A stretch of DNA of 64,000 nucleotides from Alphaproteobacteria bacterium (lineage in GTDB: Bacteria; Pseudomonadota; Alphaproteobacteria; Rhizobiales; Devosiaceae): contig JAHJWO010000047.1 of the NCBI GenBank assembly GCA_018828145.1, positions 62,001 through 126,000 on the forward strand, given 5' to 3'. Shown here piece after piece: positions 16,113 to 24,592 of this stretch (position 1 is the first letter of the stretch; the number at the start of each line of letters is the position of its first letter). The translations under genes were made by a program, and so were the position numbers. The notes beneath the pieces are model-generated. The model searched no databases and was not told where the DNA came from. It saw only the letters and a program-made list of their open reading frames with translations.

Positions 16113-18479
16113 TTACGCCCCGTAGGGAATCCACACATTCTTGACCTGGGTGGCCTTGCCGAGGAAATAGTCCCCTTCGAAGCGCCGGTCGGACAGATCG
16201 TAGTTGAGCCCCCGGCTGGTCCAGGTCTGCTTGAGATTGGTGATGGAGGCTTTCTCCACCATGGTCGAGGCATCGGCGCTGCCGGCGAACCACAGGGCAT
16301 CGACGCCGTCGTGTTCGGCCAGCGTTTTGGCCAGCGAGACACTGTCGCCGGTGACGATGTTGATGACGCCCGATGGCACGTCCGAAGTTTCGATCACCTG
16401 GTAGAGGTCGGTAACCGAGAGCGGAGACGTGCCGGAGGGCACGAGAACGACCGTATTACCCATGGCCAGGGCCGGAGCGATCAGCGCGACTGAACCCAGC
16501 AGCGGCAGTGCGGCGGGGGCAACCACGCCCATGACGCCGAGCGGTTCGACCATGGCGGCGGCTACGGCGCGCAGGGGCGGATTGTGCACCGCGCCATCAT
16601 ATTTGTCGGCCCAGCCGGCAAAGGCGAAGAGGCGCTCCACGGCGAGCGCAACCTCCCCTGCCCCGTCATCACCGGTCTGCGCCTTGATGCGGGCGGCAAA
16701 TTCGGCGCGGCGATAGTCGAGGTTTTCGGCGAGGAAATAGAGGATCTGGGCGCGGGTATGCGCGGCCGTGGTGGACCAGGCCAGGGCCCCGCGCGCCGCT
16801 TCCACGGCGTTGCGGATATCCTTGCGGTTGCCGGCGCCAACCTCGCCGACCAGCTTGCCGGCGGGGTCACGCACGGGGCGGGAATAGCCGCTGTCGGGGC
16901 GGGCCTGCTTGCCGCCGATATACATCTTGGCGGTCTGGTCGAGATGGGTGGCGTCGAGCGGATTGTCATCCTTGGCGGGTGCGGCCTTGGCGACGGGCGC
17001 TGCCTTGAGCGTCTTCTCCCAGCCTGGCTTGAGATAGGCGCCCATGCCCTCCCGGCCGCCTTCGCGGCCGAAGCCGCTTTCCTTGTAGCCGCCGAAACCG
17101 ACTGCAGCGTCGAAATTGTTGGTGCCGTTGATCCAGACCACGCCGGCCTTGAGCTTGGGGGCGATGTCGAGGGCGAGATTGATATTCTCGCTCCAGACGG
17201 TGGCAGCCAGGCCGTATTTGGTATTGTTGGCCAGGGCCACGGCTTCTTCCGGCGTGCGGAAGCTCATGGCGACCAGGACGGGCCCGAAAATCTCCTCGGC
17301 CACCAGGGTATTGGCGGGCGAGACATTGGTGACCAGGGTGGGCTTGAGGAAGCAGCCGCCGCCCGGCAGATCGCCGTCGGGTTCATAAATGATGGCGCCT
17401 TCCTTGGTGCCGCGCTTCATCAGGTCGCGAATGCGTTCCACCTGCACCTGGGCAACCAGCGCGCCGATATCGATGGACTTGTCGAGCGGATCGCCGACGC
17501 GAAGCGTGGACATGCGCTTCTTGAGCTTGGTGATGAAGCGGGTCTCGATGCTCTCCTGCACGAGCAGCCGCGAGCCGGCGCAGCAGACCTGGCCCTGGTT
17601 GAACCAGATGGCATCGACCAGGCCCTCGATGGCGCTGTCGATGTCGGCGTCTTCGAAGACGATGTAGGGGCTCTTGCCACCCAGCTCGAGGCTTAGCCCC
17701 TTGCCGGTGCCGGCGGTGGCAGCGCGGATGATCTTGCCGACTTCGGTCGAGCCGGTGAAGGCGATCTTGTCGATATCGGGATGGTTGACGATGGCAGCGC
17801 CGGTATCGCCCTCGCCGGTGACGATATTGACCACGCCCTTGGGCAGGCCGGCGCGATCGCAGATCTCGGCGAAGAGCAGCGCGGTCAGCGAGGTGAATTC
17901 GGCGGGCTTCAGGACCACGGTGTTGCCGGCGGCCAAAGCGGGCGCGATCTTCCAGGCCAGCATCAGCAGCGGGAAGTTCCAAGGGATGATCTGGCCGCAG
18001 ACGCCGTAAGGGACGGCATCGGGGAATTCGCGGGAGAGGTGCTGGGCCCAGCCGGCGTGATGGTAGAAATGGCGCGCGACGAGCGGGATATCGACATCTC
18101 GGCTTTCGCGGATCGGCTTGCCGTTATCGAGGGTTTCGAGCACGGCGAAGAGCCGGCTGTGCTTCTGGATGGCGCGGGCGATAGCATAGAGATACTTGCC
18201 GCGCTCATAGCCGGAGAGTGTGCTCCAGGGCTTGAAGGCGGCCCGGGCGGCCGCCACTGCCGCATTCACATCCTCGGCCGTGCCGTCGGTGACCTGGGCC
18301 AGACTTTCGCCATTGGCCGGGTTCCAGGAGGCGAAGGTCTTGCCGGGCTTGGTCCATTCGCCATCGATGAAATGGCCGAACTTGCGGCCATGGCTGTCGA
18401 GCCAGGCCATGGCCTGTTCGGGGCCCTCGGGGGCCGGGCCGTAATCGAGGGTCTGGAAGATTTGCGCGATCTTGTTCAT
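16113..18479 (-). CDS. Two-domain aldehyde dehydrogenase (ALDH16-like)
   Basis: 788 aa, nearly twice the usual ALDH length. Residues 1-480 form a complete ALDH: NAD fold motifs PWNFPLLML and FTGSTEVGK, general base Glu265 in LELGGKSP, nucleophile Cys299 in FNQGQVCCAG. Residues 510-788 repeat the ALDH fold (PLGVMGVVAPAALPLLGSV; GVINIVTGDSVSLAKTLAEHDGV) but stop after a divergent segment with no GQxC nucleophile. This active-plus-pseudo layout is that of ALDH16 enzymes. Placed between deoC and deoA, it probably oxidises the acetaldehyde made by DeoC to acetate; the substrate is inferred from context. Confidence 0.9.
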   Translation of the reverse strand: MNKIAQIFQTLDYGPAPEGPEQAMAWLDSHGRKFGHFIDGEWTKPGKTFASWNPANGESLAQVTDGTAEDVNAAVAAARAAFKPWSTLSGYERGKYLYAIARAIQKHSRLFAVLETLDNGKPIRESRDVDIPLVARHFYHHAGWAQHLSREFPDAVPYGVCGQIIPWNFPLLMLAWKIAPALAAGNTVVLKPAEFTSLTALLFAEICDRAGLPKGVVNIVTGEGDTGAAIVNHPDIDKIAFTGSTEVGKIIRAATAGTGKGLSLELGGKSPYIVFEDADIDSAIEGLVDAIWFNQGQVCCAGSRLLVQESIETRFITKLKKRMSTLRVGDPLDKSIDIGALVAQVQVERIRDLMKRGTKEGAIIYEPDGDLPGGGCFLKPTLVTNVSPANTLVAEEIFGPVLVAMSFRTPEEAVALANNTKYGLAATVWSENINLALDIAPKLKAGVVWINGTNNFDAAVGFGGYKESGFGREGGREGMGAYLKPGWEKTLKAAPVAKAAPAKDDNPLDATHLDQTAKMYIGGKQARPDSGYSRPVRDPAGKLVGEVGAGNRKDIRNAVEAARGALAWSTTAAHTRAQILYFLAENLDYRRAEFAARIKAQTGDDGAGEVALAVERLFAFAGWADKYDGAVHNPPLRAVAAAMVEPLGVMGVVAPAALPLLGSVALIAPALAMGNTVVLVPSGTSPLSVTDLYQVIETSDVPSGVINIVTGDSVSLAKTLAEHDGVDALWFAGSADASTMVEKASITNLKQTWTSRGLNYDLSDRRFEGDYFLGKATQVKNVWIPYGA

Positions 18480-18506
18480 GTCATTCTCCTCGGTGCGGCG
18501 TTACGC

Positions 18507-18633
18507 ACCCCCCTCATCCCCCCTTCGGGCACCTTCTCCCACGAGGGGAGAAGGCAACGGAGCCGAGAGTCTTCAGTCGGAACCCCTTCTCCCCTCGTGG
18601 GAGAAGGTGGCGCGTAGCGCCGGATGAGGGGGC
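18507..18633. repeat. Dispersed palindromic element B, copy 1
   Basis: Outer arms CCCCCTCATCC / GGATGAGGGGG and inner arms CCTTCTCCCACGAGGGGAGA and its complement-like partner CTTCTCCCCTCGTGGGAGAA enclose a short spacer. The unit of about 127 bases can form a cruciform. Located in the 174-base gap between deoC and the aldehyde dehydrogenase gene. A second copy lies at 40144-40280. Similar sequences are common in alphaproteobacterial intergenic regions. Confidence 0.85.
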
Positions 18634-18653
18634 CAGAAGCCCACCTCCGAAAC

Positions 18654-19643
18654 TCACACCATCGGCTGGCGATAGTCCGCCGAGTAGTGCCCGGTCAGGC
18701 CGTGTTCCAGCTGCCGCTCGATATCGGTCAGCAGGGAGCTCGCCCCGAAGCGGAACAGGTGGGGCTGCAGCCAGTGCGTCCCCAGCTCTTCCTTCATCAG
18801 CGCCATATAGTTGAGCGCGTCCTTGGTGTGGGCGATGCCGCCGGCGGGCTTATAGCCGATCTCGATGCCGGTCTCTTCGGCAAACCAGCGGATCATGCGG
18901 ATCATGGTCAGCGAGGTGACGAGGTTGGCATTGACCTTTTCCTTGCCGGTCGAGGTCTTGATGAAGTCGGCGCCGGCCATCATGCAGACCAGGCTCGCCT
19001 TGGCGATGTTGGACTGGGTGGCCAGTTCGCCCGTGCCCAGGATGGTCTTGATATGGGCGTCGCCGCAGGCCTTGCGGAAGGCCTTGATCTGGTCGTAGAG
19101 CGCCTGCCAGTCGCCGCGCAGCACCATGCCGCGCTCGATGACGATGTCGATTTCCTTGGCCCCGTCGGCGACCGACATCTCGATTTCCCGCAGCTTGGTC
19201 TCGATCGGCGCGAGGCCATGCGGGAAGGCGGTGGAGACGGCAGCGACCGGAATGCCGGTGCCTTCGAGCGCGTTGACGGCGGTCTTGACGAAGCTGTGGT
19301 AGACGCAGACCGCGCCGGGCAGGATGCGGAGATTGCCGACCTCGAGCTTGTCGAGAATATCCTGGCGCAGCGGGTGCCGCGCCTTGGCGCAGAGGCGTTC
19401 GACGCGCCCCTCGGTATCGTCGGAATTGAGTGTGGTCAGGTCGATCAGCGTGATGGCCTTGAGCAGCCAGGCGAGCTGATAGTCCTTCTTGACGGTGCGG
19501 CGGGCACCGATCGAGCCGGCGCGGCGCTCCAGCGCCGAGCGGTTCATGCGCACGCGTTCGACCCAGTCGAGATCGAGCGGGAAACCGGGATTGCGCCTAT
19601 GGGGCGTGTGGGTCTCTTTGTTGTCTACGACACGTAGGTTCAT
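18654..19643 (-). CDS. deoC: Deoxyribose-phosphate aldolase, long form
   Basis: 329 aa. Splits 2-deoxyribose-5-phosphate into glyceraldehyde-3-phosphate and acetaldehyde. The Schiff-base Lys lies in GADFIKTSTGK; other landmarks are ITLIDLTTLNSDDTEGRVERLCAKA at the N-terminus of the barrel, VSTAFPHG, EIDIVIERG and GYKPAGGIAHTKDAL. The N-terminal extension of about 70 residues (with LDLDWVERVRMNRSALERR) is typical of the long proteobacterial/eukaryotic-like DeoC. ATG at 19643 overlaps the punA stop by 4 bases. Confidence 0.95.
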   Translation of the reverse strand: MNLRVVDNKETHTPHRRNPGFPLDLDWVERVRMNRSALERRAGSIGARRTVKKDYQLAWLLKAITLIDLTTLNSDDTEGRVERLCAKARHPLRQDILDKLEVGNLRILPGAVCVYHSFVKTAVNALEGTGIPVAAVSTAFPHGLAPIETKLREIEMSVADGAKEIDIVIERGMVLRGDWQALYDQIKAFRKACGDAHIKTILGTGELATQSNIAKASLVCMMAGADFIKTSTGKEKVNANLVTSLTMIRMIRWFAEETGIEIGYKPAGGIAHTKDALNYMALMKEELGTHWLQPHLFRFGASSLLTDIERQLEHGLTGHYSADYRQPMV

Positions 19644-20434
19644 AGCTCCTCCACCAGCGCGGGAATGAGCCTTTTCAGCTTCTCCGCGCCCTGTACGGCC
19701 ATGGTTTTGGTATGCTCATGGCTGATGTTTTCGGTCGAAAGGCCCGCGCCCATATTGGTGATGGACGAGCAGGCCCAGACCTTCATCCCCAGGAAACGCC
19801 CCAGGATGACTTCTGGTGCCGTCGACATGCCGACGGCATTGGCACCCAGACGGATTGCCATCTGGATTTCGGCAATGGTTTCGAAGCTGGGCCCCGAATA
19901 CCAGAGATAGATGCCCTCCCCGAGCCGGATATCCATGCGCTCGGCCAGGCCCTGCGCCTTGGCGCGCAGGTCCGGGGCATAGCAGTTGACCATGTTGACA
20001 AAGCGCCGGTCGGTGGGCTCGCCGATCAGCGGGTTCATGCCGGCATAGTTGATGTGATCGGAAATCAGCATCAGATCGCCAGGGCGGAAACGCTCGTCGA
20101 GCGAGCCGGCCGAATTGGTCAGCAGCAGGGTCGAGGCGCCGAGTTCGGCCATGGCTTCGAGGGCCGGGCGCATGGCGGCGGCGTTGCCGTGTTCGTAATA
20201 GTGCTCGCGGCCGGTGAGGACGGCGATGCGCTTGCCGCCCATGGTGCCGATCAGCAGGTCCCGGCCATGGCCGGAGACGCCACCGCCGGGAAAACCCTTC
20301 AGTTCGGAATAGGGAATGGTGACCTTGTCAGCCAGCAGTTCCCCGATGGCCGAAAGTCCCGAGCCGAGCACGAGGGCAGCGGCGATGGGCTCCTTGCCGG
20401 CAATCTTCTGGATGGTTTTGGCTGCCTTGCTCAT
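19640..20434 (-). CDS. punA: Purine-nucleoside phosphorylase (NP-I, trimeric type)
   Basis: 264 aa. Phosphorolysis of (deoxy)inosine and guanosine. Shows phosphate-binding GSGLSAIGELLADK, LTGREHYYEHGNAAAM, LLLTNSAGSLDERFRPGDLMLISDHINYAG, and the purine-site segment ETIAEIQMAIRLGANAVGMSTAPEVILGRFLG (read in pieces). Sequence type is the PunA/mammalian-like trimeric PNP rather than E. coli DeoD. 4-base overlaps with both deoC and cdd imply strict translational coupling. Confidence 0.93.
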   Translation of the reverse strand: MSKAAKTIQKIAGKEPIAAALVLGSGLSAIGELLADKVTIPYSELKGFPGGGVSGHGRDLLIGTMGGKRIAVLTGREHYYEHGNAAAMRPALEAMAELGASTLLLTNSAGSLDERFRPGDLMLISDHINYAGMNPLIGEPTDRRFVNMVNCYAPDLRAKAQGLAERMDIRLGEGIYLWYSGPSFETIAEIQMAIRLGANAVGMSTAPEVILGRFLGMKVWACSSITNMGAGLSTENISHEHTKTMAVQGAEKLKRLIPALVEEL

Positions 20435-20841
20435 TTGGGCAGATACTCCGGGCCGAAGCTATGCGGCAGCAATTGATCGAGCGTGCAGATGAGGGGCTCG
20501 CCATCGACGCCGTGGGAAATGACTTCCACCGTGAGATCGGCGAATTCGCGGATGCGCTGGCGGCAGCCACCGCAGGGCGTGACCGGGGCCGCGCCAGGGC
20601 CGGTGACATAGATGCGGGTAATGCGCTTGGCCCCACCGGCAATCATGGCCGCGATGGCCGAGGCCTCGGCGCAATTGCCCTGGGGATAGGCGGCATTCTC
20701 GATATTGCAGCCCGAATAGATCTTGCCGTCATCGGCCAGGATCGCGGCTCCCACCGAGAAGCGGGAATAGGGCGCATAGGCCTTGGCGCGAATGGCTTCG
20801 GCGGCCTTGAACAAGGCCTGGTCGGTCGGTGTCTTGGTCAT
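20431..20841 (-). CDS. cdd: Cytidine deaminase
   Basis: 136 aa, the short homotetrameric form. Converts (deoxy)cytidine to (deoxy)uridine. Zinc site: Cys in SGCNIENAAYPQGNCAEASA with the catalytic Glu in NCAEAS, and the PCGGCRQRIREF pair. N-terminal AYAPYSRFSVGAAIL is the substrate-binding FxVGA segment. Complete, with no substitution in the zinc ligands. Gap to the permease gene upstream is 24 bases. Confidence 0.95.
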   Translation of the reverse strand: MTKTPTDQALFKAAEAIRAKAYAPYSRFSVGAAILADDGKIYSGCNIENAAYPQGNCAEASAIAAMIAGGAKRITRIYVTGPGAAPVTPCGGCRQRIREFADLTVEVISHGVDGEPLICTLDQLLPHSFGPEYLPK

Positions 20842-20865
20842 ACGGTCCTTGCGCCAGCGTCGCCG

Positions 20866-21831
20866 CTAGCGCTCCTTGGTATAGGGCACGCCGCCGGCCT
20901 TGGGGCCCACGGCCTTGCCGATGAAACCGGCGAGCAGAACGACGGTCAGCACATAGGGCAGCGCCTGGATGGCCTGGACCGGAATCTGCACGCCGAGAAT
21001 GTCGGTATTCTGCAGCCGGATTTGCAGCGCATCGAGGAAGCCGAACAGCAGGCAGGTCAGCATGGCCGGCACCGGCTTCCACTTGGCAAAGATCAGTGCG
21101 GCCAGCGCAATGAAGCCCTTGCCGGCGGTCATGTTGTTGCCGAAGCCCGAGCCCTGCGCGATGGAGAAGAAGGCGCCCGCCAGCCCGCAGAGCAGGCCGG
21201 TGATCAGCACGGCCTGGTAGCGCAGCCGGGTGACCGAAATGCCCGCCGTATCGACGGCCTTGGGGTTTTCACCAACGGCGCGAAGCCGCAGGCCGAAGCG
21301 GGTGCGGTACAGCACGAACCAGGTGACCGGCACGGCGAGGAAGGCCACATAGACCAGCAGGTTATGCCCGGAGATGAGGTCGGCATAGATGGGGCCGATG
21401 ATCGGAACGCCCGACAGTTCGTTGGCGAAGGGCAGCGTCAGGTTCTGGAAACGGCCGCCGGGCGCCAGCTGTGGGGTGCGGCCGCCCTGGGCAAACCACT
21501 GGATGCCCAGGAAGGTAGTGAGGCCCGCGGCCAGCATGTTGATGGCGACACCGGCGATGAGCTGGTTGCCCTTGAGGGTAATGGCAGCGGCACCCTGCAC
21601 CGCAGCGGTGGTGATGGAGACCGCAACACCGGCCAACAGGCCAAGCCAGACATTGCCCGTTACGGCTGCAACGGCGGCAGCGCCAAAGGCAGCGGCCAGC
21701 ATCTTGCCCTCGAGGCCGATATCGAACACGCCGGCCCGCTCGGAATAGAGGCCGGCAAGGCAGGCCAGCAGCAGGGGCGTCGAAAGCCGGAGGGTAGCGT
21801 CAAGGGTCGAGAGAATGAGCGCGAGATCCAT
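20866..21831 (-). CDS. nupQ: Nucleoside ABC transporter permease (NupQ/YufQ type)
   Basis: 321-aa polytopic membrane protein of the branched-chain/ribose permease superfamily. Typical features: N-terminal LRLSTPLLLACLAGLYSERAGVFDIGLEGKM with the conserved GxxNIGxEG-like motif (here GVFDIGLEGK), and the EAA-like loop RLRAVGENPKAVDTAGISV. It pairs with the larger permease upstream, which stops 3 bases before its start. Nucleoside specificity is inferred from the operon. Confidence 0.9.
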   Translation of the reverse strand: MDLALILSTLDATLRLSTPLLLACLAGLYSERAGVFDIGLEGKMLAAAFGAAAVAAVTGNVWLGLLAGVAVSITTAAVQGAAAITLKGNQLIAGVAINMLAAGLTTFLGIQWFAQGGRTPQLAPGGRFQNLTLPFANELSGVPIIGPIYADLISGHNLLVYVAFLAVPVTWFVLYRTRFGLRLRAVGENPKAVDTAGISVTRLRYQAVLITGLLCGLAGAFFSIAQGSGFGNNMTAGKGFIALAALIFAKWKPVPAMLTCLLFGFLDALQIRLQNTDILGVQIPVQAIQALPYVLTVVLLAGFIGKAVGPKAGGVPYTKER

Positions 21832-21834
21832 GGC

Positions 21835-22965
21835 TCAGCTCTCCGACTTGGCGACGTTGCGCGCTTCCGCCTCGGCCTTCTGGGCCGGGGAGAACAGCAT
21901 GAAGGCGCGCTGCAGACCGGGACGGAACATGCCCTCCATGGCGCCGGTGAAGAGGATGACCAGGGCCTGGATGACGACGACCATTTCCTTGGAGAGACCA
22001 GGGATCACATATTGCAGCTCGTTGCCGCCCTGATAGAGGGCGCCGAACAGCAATGCGGCAAACAGGATGCCGATAGGGTGGTTGCGGCCCATGAGGGCAA
22101 CGGCGATACCCACAAAGCCGGCATCAGCGACATAATCGAGCACCAGCCGGTACTGCACGCCCACGATCTGGTTGACGGCCACCATGCCGGCCAGGGCGCC
22201 CGACAGGGTCATCACGATCATGATGGTGCGCGAATTGGAAATGCCGGCATAGGTGGTGGCGGTCGGATTATGGCCCAGCGCACGCATGGTGTAGCCGAAG
22301 CGGGTGTGCCAGACGAGCACATAGACACCCACCAGGCACAGCAGCGCCAGCAGCAGGGTGAAGTTCACGTCGGTATTGCGGAACCACGGAATGAAGGTGC
22401 CCAGCTTCGGCATGCGGCCCGCCGGGTCGATCATGGCCGATTCAGGCGCCAAGACGCCCGCGGGCTTGAGCACGTTGACCACCATGTAGACCATGATCGC
22501 CGCGGCGATGAAGTTGAACATGATGGTGGTGATGACGACGTGGCTGCCCCGCTTGGCCTGCAGCCAGCCGGGGATGAAGGCCCAGAAGCCGCCCACGGCG
22601 GCGCCGGCCAGGATGGCGATCGGGAAGGTGACCCACCAGGGCAGGAACTGCAGCGGCAGCGCCACGAGGATCACGCCAAGGCCGGCTATGTAGGCCTGGC
22701 CATTGCCGCCGATATTGAACAGCCCGGCATGGGCGGCCACGGCCACGGCAAGGCCGGTGAAGATGAAGTTGGTCGAGTAGTAGAGCGTATAGCCGATATT
22801 GTAGCCGCTGCCGAAGGCGCCGCCGACAATGGCTTCGAGCGCGGCCAGCGGATTCTGGCCGATGGCCAGCACAACCAGGCCGGAGATCACGAAGGCCAGG
22901 ACCAGGTTGATGATCGGCAGGAGCAGGATGTCCGCCCAGCGCGGCAGGGGTCGCAAAGCGCTCAT
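21835..22965 (-). CDS. nupP: Nucleoside ABC transporter permease (NupP/YufP type)
   Basis: 376-aa polytopic membrane protein with the conserved GLFNIGGNGQAYIAGLG motif near residues 80-100 and the cytoplasmic coupling loop FGYTMRALGHNPTATTYAGIS. It is the larger of the two permeases. The C-terminus after the last helix is charged (AQKAEAEARNVAKSES). ATGA overlap with the ATPase gene upstream. Forms the membrane channel with NupQ. Confidence 0.9.
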   Translation of the reverse strand: MSALRPLPRWADILLLPIINLVLAFVISGLVVLAIGQNPLAALEAIVGGAFGSGYNIGYTLYYSTNFIFTGLAVAVAAHAGLFNIGGNGQAYIAGLGVILVALPLQFLPWWVTFPIAILAGAAVGGFWAFIPGWLQAKRGSHVVITTIMFNFIAAAIMVYMVVNVLKPAGVLAPESAMIDPAGRMPKLGTFIPWFRNTDVNFTLLLALLCLVGVYVLVWHTRFGYTMRALGHNPTATTYAGISNSRTIMIVMTLSGALAGMVAVNQIVGVQYRLVLDYVADAGFVGIAVALMGRNHPIGILFAALLFGALYQGGNELQYVIPGLSKEMVVVIQALVILFTGAMEGMFRPGLQRAFMLFSPAQKAEAEARNVAKSES

Positions 22966-24584
22966 TTGGTCTTTCCTTCGGCCACTGCCGGCGCCGCGGC
23001 CGTCTTGTCGCTGATGCCGGCCATCATCAGGCCGAGTTCGCCCTCGGTGGCGGTGGCCGGATCGGCCTCGCCGACGATGTGACCGTCGAACATCACGAGG
23101 ATGCGGTCGGCCAGCGAGCGGATCTCATCGAGTTCCACCGAGACGAGCAGGATGGCCTTGCCCGCGTCGCGCATCTTGATGATCTGGTTGTGGATGAATT
23201 CGATGGCGCCGATGTCGACGCCACGGGTCGGCTGGCCGACGATCAGCACGTCGGGATTGCTCGACATTTCGCGGGCGAGCACGATCTTCTGCTGGTTGCC
23301 ACCGGAGAAATTGGCGGTCTTGAGCCGCTCATTGGCCGGACGGATGTCGAACTGCTCGATGCGTTGACGCGCGATGGCGCGCGCCGCGTCGATGTCGAGA
23401 ATCCAGCCCTTGCCGTAGGCGTCGTCGCCCTGGTAGCCGAGAATGGCGTTTTCCCACTCCTCGAAGGCGGTGACCAGGCCCATGCGCTGGCGGTCTTCGG
23501 GGACGTGGGCCAGCCCGGCCTCGCGCGCCCGATGGGCGCCGTCATCGCCTTCCAGCGACAGCGGGTGCCCCTTGAGACGGACGGTGCCGCTCGACTGGTC
23601 GCGCATGCCCGAAACCGATTCCAGCAATTCGCTCTGGCCATTGCCGGCGACGCCGGCAATGCCGACGATCTCGCCGCTGCGGACGGTGAAGCTCACATCC
23701 TTGACGCGGGTAATGCCCAGGTCGTCCTTGACGACGAGGTTCTCGACCGACAGGAACACTTCGCCCGGCGTGGCCGGGCCCTTTTCGACGCGCAGCAGCA
23801 CGCGGCGGCCGACCATGAGCTCGGCGATCTCGCCCGGATTGGTGTCGGCGGTCTTGAGCGTGGCGACCATTTCGCCCTGGCGCATGACCGACACATAGTC
23901 GGTAATGGCCATGATCTCGCGCAGCTTGTGGGTGATCAGGATGATGGTCTTGCCCTGGTCGCGCAGCTCGTTGAGCACGCGGAACAGATCATCGGCCTCA
24001 GAAGGGGTCAGCACGCCCGTGGGCTCGTCGAGGATCAACACCTCGGCGCCGCGATAGAGGGCTTTCAGGATTTCGACGCGCTGCTGGGTGCCGACGGACA
24101 CATCCTCGATGATGGCATCTGGATCGACGTCGAGACGGTATTCCTTGGCCAGCCGCACCAGTTCCTTGCGCGCGCGGGTGAGGCTGGGGCCCAGCAGGGC
24201 ATTGTCCTCGACGCCCAGCACGACGTTTTCGAGGATGGAGAAATTGTCGACCAGCATGAAATGCTGGTGCACCATGCCGATGCCGAGCGCCAGGGCATGG
24301 CGGGAATCGGTGATGGAATGGGGGGTGCCGTCGACGCGGATTTCGCCCGAGTCGGCGGTGTAGAAGCCATAGAGGATCGACATCAGCGTCGACTTGCCGG
24401 CGCCGTTTTCGCCGACAATGCCATGCACGCTGCCGCGGCGAATGGCGAGGTCGATATCCTTGTTGGCGTGGACCGGGCCAAAGCTCTTGTTGATCTTGAT
24501 GAGCTCGATGGCGAATTCGGAAGCAGCAGCGGCCCCGGAGGGCCGCTGCGCAGAACTGTTACCCGTATGGGTGTCGGATGCCAC
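22962..24584 (-). CDS. nupO: Nucleoside ABC transporter ATPase, duplicated NBD (NupO/YufO type)
   Basis: 540-aa protein with two nucleotide-binding domains, as in RbsA. NBD1: Walker A GENGAGKSTLMSILYG, signature-region VSVGTQQRVEILKALYRG, Walker B LILDEPTGVLTPSE. NBD2: degenerate P-loop GVAGNGQSELLES, signature FSGGNQQKIVLAREM, Walker-B-region LIVGQPTRGVDIGA where the usual DEP Glu is Gln/Pro, as in this family. An Ala/Ser-rich N-terminal tail of about 25 residues and an Ala-rich C-terminal tail flank the core. Confidence 0.92.
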   Translation of the reverse strand: MASDTHTGNSSAQRPSGAAAASEFAIELIKINKSFGPVHANKDIDLAIRRGSVHGIVGENGAGKSTLMSILYGFYTADSGEIRVDGTPHSITDSRHALALGIGMVHQHFMLVDNFSILENVVLGVEDNALLGPSLTRARKELVRLAKEYRLDVDPDAIIEDVSVGTQQRVEILKALYRGAEVLILDEPTGVLTPSEADDLFRVLNELRDQGKTIILITHKLREIMAITDYVSVMRQGEMVATLKTADTNPGEIAELMVGRRVLLRVEKGPATPGEVFLSVENLVVKDDLGITRVKDVSFTVRSGEIVGIAGVAGNGQSELLESVSGMRDQSSGTVRLKGHPLSLEGDDGAHRAREAGLAHVPEDRQRMGLVTAFEEWENAILGYQGDDAYGKGWILDIDAARAIARQRIEQFDIRPANERLKTANFSGGNQQKIVLAREMSSNPDVLIVGQPTRGVDIGAIEFIHNQIIKMRDAGKAILLVSVELDEIRSLADRILVMFDGHIVGEADPATATEGELGLMMAGISDKTAAAPAVAEGKTK

Positions 24585-24592
24585 GATAGAAC

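Noticed and set aside
20461..23082. 873-codon plus-strand frame opposite cdd and the nup permeases
   Set aside because: Composition is His/Gly/Asp/Gln rich shadow of minus-strand codons with no motifs; the minus-strand proteins are clear.
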